Made by a program: the position numbers and the translations under genes
The notes under the pieces: generated by a model
The model's input: only the letters and a program-made list of their open reading frames with translations
Databases searched by the model: none
Told to the model about the DNA's origin: nothing
NCBI GenBank assembly: GCA_030043675.1
Contig: JASHXG010000088.1
Coordinates: 1-16,314 of the forward strand
DNA: 16,314 bases
Reading direction: 5' to 3'
From: Vulcanimicrobiota bacterium
GTDB taxonomy: Bacteria > Vulcanimicrobiota > Vulcanimicrobiia > Vulcanimicrobiales > Vulcanimicrobiaceae
Part shown: piece by piece, positions 12,995 to 16,314 of the stretch
Layout of the letters: each line of letters begins with the position of its first letter
Numbering within the stretch: the stretch's first letter is position 1

Positions 12995-14327
12995 GGTTTT
13001 CGGACTCCTGCGTTCGATCGATCGTTCCGTTGGTGTAGATGCGAACGGAGAGAATCCGCCGGCCGTGCGTGCGATCGACTCGCAAGCGCGTGTGCGCGTC
13101 GGCTTCAATCTCTTCGCCTTCGGTCGGAAGCCGCCCGAAAAGGCCGACCGTGTAGCCTCCGATCGTCTCGAAGTCCTCGGTGGGAAGACTCGTCCCCAGC
13201 TTCGCGTTGACGTCTTCGATGTTCGTCCCCGCTTCGACGACGGCTTCGCCCTCCCCAACGAGCGCGATCGGCTCCTGTTCGTCTTCGTCGTGCTCGTCGC
13301 GGATCTCGCCGACGATTTCTTCCAAGAGATCCTCCATCGTGACCAAGCCGGCCGTGCCGCCGTACTCGTCCACGACGATGGCGAGCGAGAACTTGTCGCG
13401 CTGCATCTCGCGCAGCATATCGGAGATCTTCTTCGTCTCGGGCACGTGCACGACCGGACGCATCAGCGCGCCGACGCTGGCGTGAGCCAGCGAGCCGTTG
13501 GCCAGCGCGATCAAAAGCTCACGGTCATGGATGACGCCCACGATGTCGTCCTTCGACTCCTTGTAGACGGGCAGCTTCGAGTAGCCGTCGGCGATGACGG
13601 CGTCGAGCACCCGGCGGGGCGAGTCCTCGATCGAGACCGCAATCATCTCCGGGCGGGGCGTCATCACCTCGCGCACGATGGTATCGCCAAACTGCATCAC
13701 CGAATGGATCAGCTCGCGCTCTTGTTCCTCGATCACACGCTGCTCCGCCCCAACGTTAACCAAGGCACGGATATCTTCTTCCGTCACGTAGACGCGATGC
13801 GCGTGCCTGATATGCAGCGGACGCAACAGCAGGTCGGTGGCGACCTGAAACGTGCGCGCGATCGGCGCGAGGACGTAGGCGGCGTAGCGGATCGGCGTTG
13901 CCAGACGGAGTGCCCAGCGTTCGGCATCGTTGGTGGCGATCGTCTTGGGCACGATCTCGCCGAAGAGCAGCAGCACGATCGTCATTACAAACGTAGAGAG
14001 GACGACCGCTGAGGGGAGCTGCAGCGAGATGGCCACGTAGGTCGCGAGGGATGAGGAGATGAGCAACACGATGGTGTTGCCGACCAGGACCGATGTGAGG
14101 AAGCGGTTCTTGTCGTCAACCACGCGCTCGAGGTTTTTCGAACCGCGGACGCGCCGCTCGGAGAGCGCTCGGGCGCGCAGGCGCGAGATCGACACCAACG
14201 CAGCCTCGGCCGCAGAGAAGAACGCCGCCAGGAGGACGAGCGCCACCAAGGCGGCGAGCTGGAACGCTAAGGCTTCCGGGGTACTTCGGGACGGATCCGT
14301 GTTCAAGTCGGCGCCATTATAGCACAA
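12972..14327 (-). CDS. CNNM/CorC-HlyC type membrane protein with CBS pair
   Basis: The 451-residue protein has the full family layout. A DUF21/CNNM membrane domain has FFSAAEAAL at 36-44 and GEIVPKTI at 123-130. A CBS pair follows (about 220-340), with VMTPR at 221-225, GYSKLPVY near 248 and the EYGGTAGLVTMEDLLEEIVG stretch at 321-340. A CorC/HlyC C-terminal domain (about 358-440) includes GYTVGLFGRLPTEGEEI. Related proteins transport or sense Mg2+/Co2+ or aid ion efflux; older hemolysin names are historical. Its start is uncertain: TTG 14327 overlaps the upstream gene by 11 bases, TTG 14306 does not, and neither has a ribosome site. An extended -10 box lies between them, so the shorter form (444 residues) would be nearly leaderless. 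The end overlaps recO. In Firmicutes-like orders era often sits near here; it is absent. Confidence 0.9.
   Translation of the reverse strand: MCYNGADLNTDPSRSTPEALAFQLAALVALVLLAAFFSAAEAALVSISRLRARALSERRVRGSKNLERVVDDKNRFLTSVLVGNTIVLLISSSLATYVAISLQLPSAVVLSTFVMTIVLLLFGEIVPKTIATNDAERWALRLATPIRYAAYVLAPIARTFQVATDLLLRPLHIRHAHRVYVTEEDIRALVNVGAEQRVIEEQERELIHSVMQFGDTIVREVMTPRPEMIAVSIEDSPRRVLDAVIADGYSKLPVYKESKDDIVGVIHDRELLIALANGSLAHASVGALMRPVVHVPETKKISDMLREMQRDKFSLAIVVDEYGGTAGLVTMEDLLEEIVGEIRDEHDEDEQEPIALVGEGEAVVEAGTNIEDVNAKLGTSLPTEDFETIGGYTVGLFGRLPTEGEEIEADAHTRLRVDRTHGRRILSVRIYTNGTIDRTQESENPDPAAQL
13005..13009 (-). promoter_or_regulatory. Ribosome binding site supporting the CTG start of recO
   Basis: AGGAG on the minus strand lies 10 bases before CTG 12994, inside the last codons of the CNNM-type gene. 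Neither the CTG nor the alternative TTG 12955 has a better site; the latter has none. Confidence 0.45.
14316..14324 (-). promoter_or_regulatory. Extended -10 promoter inside the end of the dgkA-PAP2 gene
   Basis: The minus strand reads TGCTATAAT, a perfect TATAAT with the TGn extension, which can work without a -35 box. The hexamer 17 bases upstream (GCTGGT) does not match TTGACA. Transcription would begin near 14308-14309, directly before TTG 14306 of the CNNM-type gene. It could drive that gene and the recO-ruvX-mltG segment independently of the upstream part of the train. Confidence 0.5.
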
Positions 14328-15114
14328 CGTGCGGGCGCACCAGCATGTAGATCGCCAGCGCCACCAGCGTACCGAGCACGGCCCCCCAGAAGACCTCGAA
14401 GGGCCGATGGATGCGTGCCTCCACCCGGCTTTGGGCCACCAGAAAGGCCACGAAGTAGGCCAGAATCGCCGCCAGGGGCTTCTGGTAGAAGAACGCCAGC
14501 ATCGTGGCTACGGCGAAGGCGATCGCGGCGTGGCCCGAGACGGCGCCCCCCTGCAAGGCCGAGCCCCGGCCGGTCCAGGCCTTGGCGAAGATGGTGGCGA
14601 TGGCCACGACGGCCAGGACGATGAGCGCGACGTTGGCCGGCACCGACTGGACCGCCTCGAAGACGCGCGTGCCGCCGCTGATGATGCCCTGATAGAAGAT
14701 CAGGTAGCCGGCGAAGACCGCGCCGACCGCGCCGATCAGAACCGCGCCGGCGGCCGCGTCTTTGGCACTTTTTGCGAGCGGGTGGTGCGCGACCGTTAGC
14801 AAGTCGACGATCGCCTCGATCGCCGTGTTCATCAGCTCTAGACTCAAGACGACCACGATGAGGATCAAGGTCGCGATCACGTAAAAACGGTCCAGGCGAA
14901 GAATCAGCGTGGCCAGCAGCACCAGCGCCGCAATCAGAAAGTGCACGCGCATATTCGGCTGCGTGCGCGTCGCGTAGAGGATCCCTTCGAACGCGTGGTG
15001 GAACGAACGAAAGAGCCGGCTTCGGTCGATCGGCAGATAGTGCGGCTCACCCGGCTTGCGCGGATTCGGAGCGCTGGTCTTGAGCGGCGTCGAGGGATCG
15101 GCTGGATGGTGCAT
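14317..15114 (-). CDS. Fusion of DgkA-type lipid kinase and PAP2 phosphatase
   Basis: The 265-residue membrane protein has two domains. Residues about 35-140 are a prokaryotic DgkA domain: FHHAFEGILYATRTQPNMRVH (38-58), ELMNTAIEAIVDL (93-105) and AKDAAAGAVLI (117-127), three helices, phosphorylating undecaprenol or diacylglycerol with ATP. Residues about 150-265 are a PAP2 domain: the central SGH (193-195) and a third motif SRVEARIHRPFE (229-240), with the final Asp of the usual SR-x5-H-x3-D replaced by Glu 240. The first motif (KAWTGRG, 178-184) is weak, lacking the usual RP. A kinase and a phosphatase for lipid phosphates on one chain suggests tuning the pool of undecaprenyl phosphate or phosphatidate. 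The first 35 residues are polar and proline-rich. ATG 15114 follows ybeY by 15 bases. Confidence 0.88.
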   Translation of the reverse strand: MHHPADPSTPLKTSAPNPRKPGEPHYLPIDRSRLFRSFHHAFEGILYATRTQPNMRVHFLIAALVLLATLILRLDRFYVIATLILIVVVLSLELMNTAIEAIVDLLTVAHHPLAKSAKDAAAGAVLIGAVGAVFAGYLIFYQGIISGGTRVFEAVQSVPANVALIVLAVVAIATIFAKAWTGRGSALQGGAVSGHAAIAFAVATMLAFFYQKPLAAILAYFVAFLVAQSRVEARIHRPFEVFWGAVLGTLVALAIYMLVRPHVVL

Positions 15115-15129
15115 TTTAGCGGCTTGCGG

Positions 15130-15561
15130 CTAGTAGGGCCACGGCAAGTCGATTGCGCCGGCCAGGCGGCGCTCCTCCCGCTCCATCGAACGTCGCTCCG
15201 CTGCCTGTTGGTGGTCGTGTCCCAAAACGTGGAGCAGACCGTGAATCAGCAACCGGTAGAGCTCGCGCTGCAGCGGCGCACGATATTCCGCCGCCTGACG
15301 TCGTGCCGTATCGACCGAAATGACGACATCTCCCAGCAGCCGTTCGGAGCCCGGGGAGTCGAGCGCAAAGCTGAGCACGTCGGTGGGACGGTCCTTGCCG
15401 CGATACGTGCGGTTGAGGCCGTGCATGGCCTCGTCGGTAACTAAGGTCAACGAGAGCGAGGCGTCACGTTCGCCGGCAGCGGCGAGCAGTTTCTTGGCAG
15501 TCGCAACCAACGCTCGGCCGTCGACGCCGCTGCGCGCAACGGTGTTGCGATAATGGATCAC
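15130..15561 (-). CDS. ybeY: Endoribonuclease YbeY
   Basis: The 143-residue protein has the zinc-binding motif HGLLHVLGHDH with H107, H111 and H117, preceded by the conserved RGKDRPTDVLSF (54-65) and GDVVIS (77-82). YbeY is a single-strand RNase involved in 16S rRNA 3' maturation and 70S ribosome quality control. The length is normal. GTG 15561 overlaps the phoH stop (GTGA, 15558-15561), the usual arrangement of this conserved pair. No ribosome site is evident, consistent with coupling. Confidence 0.95.
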   Translation of the reverse strand: MIHYRNTVARSGVDGRALVATAKKLLAAAGERDASLSLTLVTDEAMHGLNRTYRGKDRPTDVLSFALDSPGSERLLGDVVISVDTARRQAAEYRAPLQRELYRLLIHGLLHVLGHDHQQAAERRSMEREERRLAGAIDLPWPY

Positions 15562-16314
15562 GAGTAGGCTCGAACGATCTTCGCGACGAGGGCAGGGCGC
15601 ACTACGTCACCGTCATCGAGTTCGACCACGCCGATCTCATCGATCGCCGCCAGACGGCCGGCGGCGTCGCGCAGACCGCTACGTTCTCCTGACGGCAGAT
15701 CGATTTGCGTCGCGTCGCCGGTGACGACCATCTTCGAGCCGCTTCCAAGTCGCGTGAGGAACATCTTCAACTGGTCGCCGGTGGCATTTTGCGCTTCGTC
15801 GAGGATGACGAAAGCGTCGGCGAGCGTTCTGCCGCGCATGTACGCCAGCGGCGCAACCTCGAGGATTCCGCGCTCCATGTACTTTGTGACTTGAGCGTCG
15901 TCGAGGAGCTCGTCCAGCGCATCGTAAAGCGGACGCATGTACGGATCGACCTTCTCGCGCAGATCGCCCGGAAGAAACCCAAGCCGCTCTCCCGCCTCCA
16001 CCGCGGGGCGAGAGAGAATCAGCCGCGCAACCTCGCGTCGTTTCAGTGCGCGCACCGCCATCACGACGGCCAGATACGTCTTCCCCGTCCCGGCCGGCCC
16101 GATTCCAAAGGTTAGGGTGTGCTCCTCGATGGAGCGCACGAAGCGATGCTGTCCACGCGTTCGCGGTCGTACCTCGCGGCCCCGATGGGTGCGAATCAGC
16201 GTGTTCGGCAGCGCTGCGCCGCCGTCGGTTCGCGCTTGGGCGAGCGCGAGCGCGAGGTCTTCGGGCGTGATGTGCGCACCCTGCACCGCCGCATCGAGCA
16301 CGCGCTGGACGACC
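15558..16314 (-). CDS. PhoH-like ATPase, N-terminus beyond the window
   Basis: The visible part has about 250 codons and runs off the right edge in the open frame; the GTG at 16301 is internal, because the preceding codons (V-V-Q-R) continue the typical N-terminal region before ITPEDLALAL. It has the P-loop GPAGTGKT, a PhoH-type segment SRPAVEAGERLGFLPGD, Walker B FVILDEAQN, and the sensor-like VTGDATQIDLP. PhoH/PhoL proteins are ATPases with RNA-linked roles, regularly paired with ybeY. The full protein is likely near 320 residues, so roughly 70 are missing. It is the first visible gene of the minus-strand train; any promoter lies outside the window. Confidence 0.93.
   Translation of the reverse strand, partial: VVQRVLDAAVQGAHITPEDLALALAQARTDGGAALPNTLIRTHRGREVRPRTRGQHRFVRSIEEHTLTFGIGPAGTGKTYLAVVMAVRALKRREVARLILSRPAVEAGERLGFLPGDLREKVDPYMRPLYDALDELLDDAQVTKYMERGILEVAPLAYMRGRTLADAFVILDEAQNATGDQLKMFLTRLGSGSKMVVTGDATQIDLPSGERSGLRDAAGRLAAIDEIGVVELDDGDVVRPALVAKIVRAYS

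Noticed and set aside
12995..13258. N-terminal extension of RecO by 88 residues into the CNNM-type gene
   Set aside because: The extension is the CNNM coding sequence read in another frame, is Arg/Ser/Thr/Pro-rich and does not resemble RecO.
13065..14012. 315-codon plus-strand open frame opposite the CNNM-type gene
   Set aside because: It lies wholly antisense to a gene with clear DUF21, CBS and CorC domains; its translation is rich in Arg, Asp and His with no recognisable family, typical of GC-rich shadow frames.
1..16314. CRISPR array, IS element, tRNA, toxin-antitoxin or defence system
   Set aside because: No regularly spaced direct repeats, terminal inverted repeats with transposase motifs, tRNA-like folds or defence-type domains were seen; the window is filled by glycan and housekeeping genes.

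Overview
The window is GC-rich bacterial DNA packed almost edge to edge with genes. It holds two convergent gene trains and no mobile element, CRISPR array, tRNA or rRNA that I can see. The right-hand gene set (phoH, ybeY, dgkA, CNNM/CorC-type, recO, ruvX, mltG, DUF1292) merges two neighbourhoods familiar from Firmicutes: phoH-ybeY-dgkA-recO and ruvX-DUF1292-mltG. The codon use is that of a high-GC organism, with many GTG and some TTG starts. I suspect an uncultured or deep-branching lineage such as Eremiobacterota/Vulcanimicrobiota (WPS-2), but this is inference from gene order only, with low confidence.

Left half, plus strand (about 1 to 8897): a five-gene surface-glycan cluster. A short AT-rich leader carries a TTGACA box and leads into a family 2 glycosyltransferase with a TTG start. 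It is followed by a class I methyltransferase, a family 4 glycosyltransferase, a 1211-residue protein that joins a family 2 glycosyltransferase to a polytopic GT-C-like membrane domain with a large extracytoplasmic part, and a second GT-C-like membrane protein. The genes overlap or are separated by at most 13 bases, so they are probably one transcript. Together they could build sugar chains on a lipid carrier in the cytoplasm (the soluble GT2, GT4 and methyltransferase) and add further sugars outside the membrane (the two GT-C-like proteins). The polymer cannot be named from sequence.

Right half, minus strand (16314 down to 8842): ten genes, running phoH-like ATPase (cut by the window edge), ybeY, a dgkA-PAP2 fusion, a CNNM/CorC-type CBS protein, recO, ruvX, mltG, DUF1292, a MGDG-synthase/UgtP-like lipid glycosyltransferase and doxX. 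Four junctions are 4-base GTGA or ATGA overlaps. The train mixes RNA/ribosome quality control (PhoH, YbeY), DNA repair and RNA processing (RecO, RuvX) and envelope lipid or peptidoglycan work (undecaprenol or diacylglycerol kinase, PAP2 phosphatase, MltG, lipid glycosyltransferase). A perfect extended -10 box lies inside the end of the dgkA-PAP2 gene.

The two trains collide: the stops of the last plus-strand and last minus-strand genes lie past one another, with 56 bases coding on both strands and no recognisable terminator. The most interesting points are the GT2/GT-C fusion and its tandem relative, the kinase-phosphatase fusion, a probable CTG start for recO, and the internal extended -10 promoter. 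I did not find convincing evidence of a wholly new defence or mobile system.
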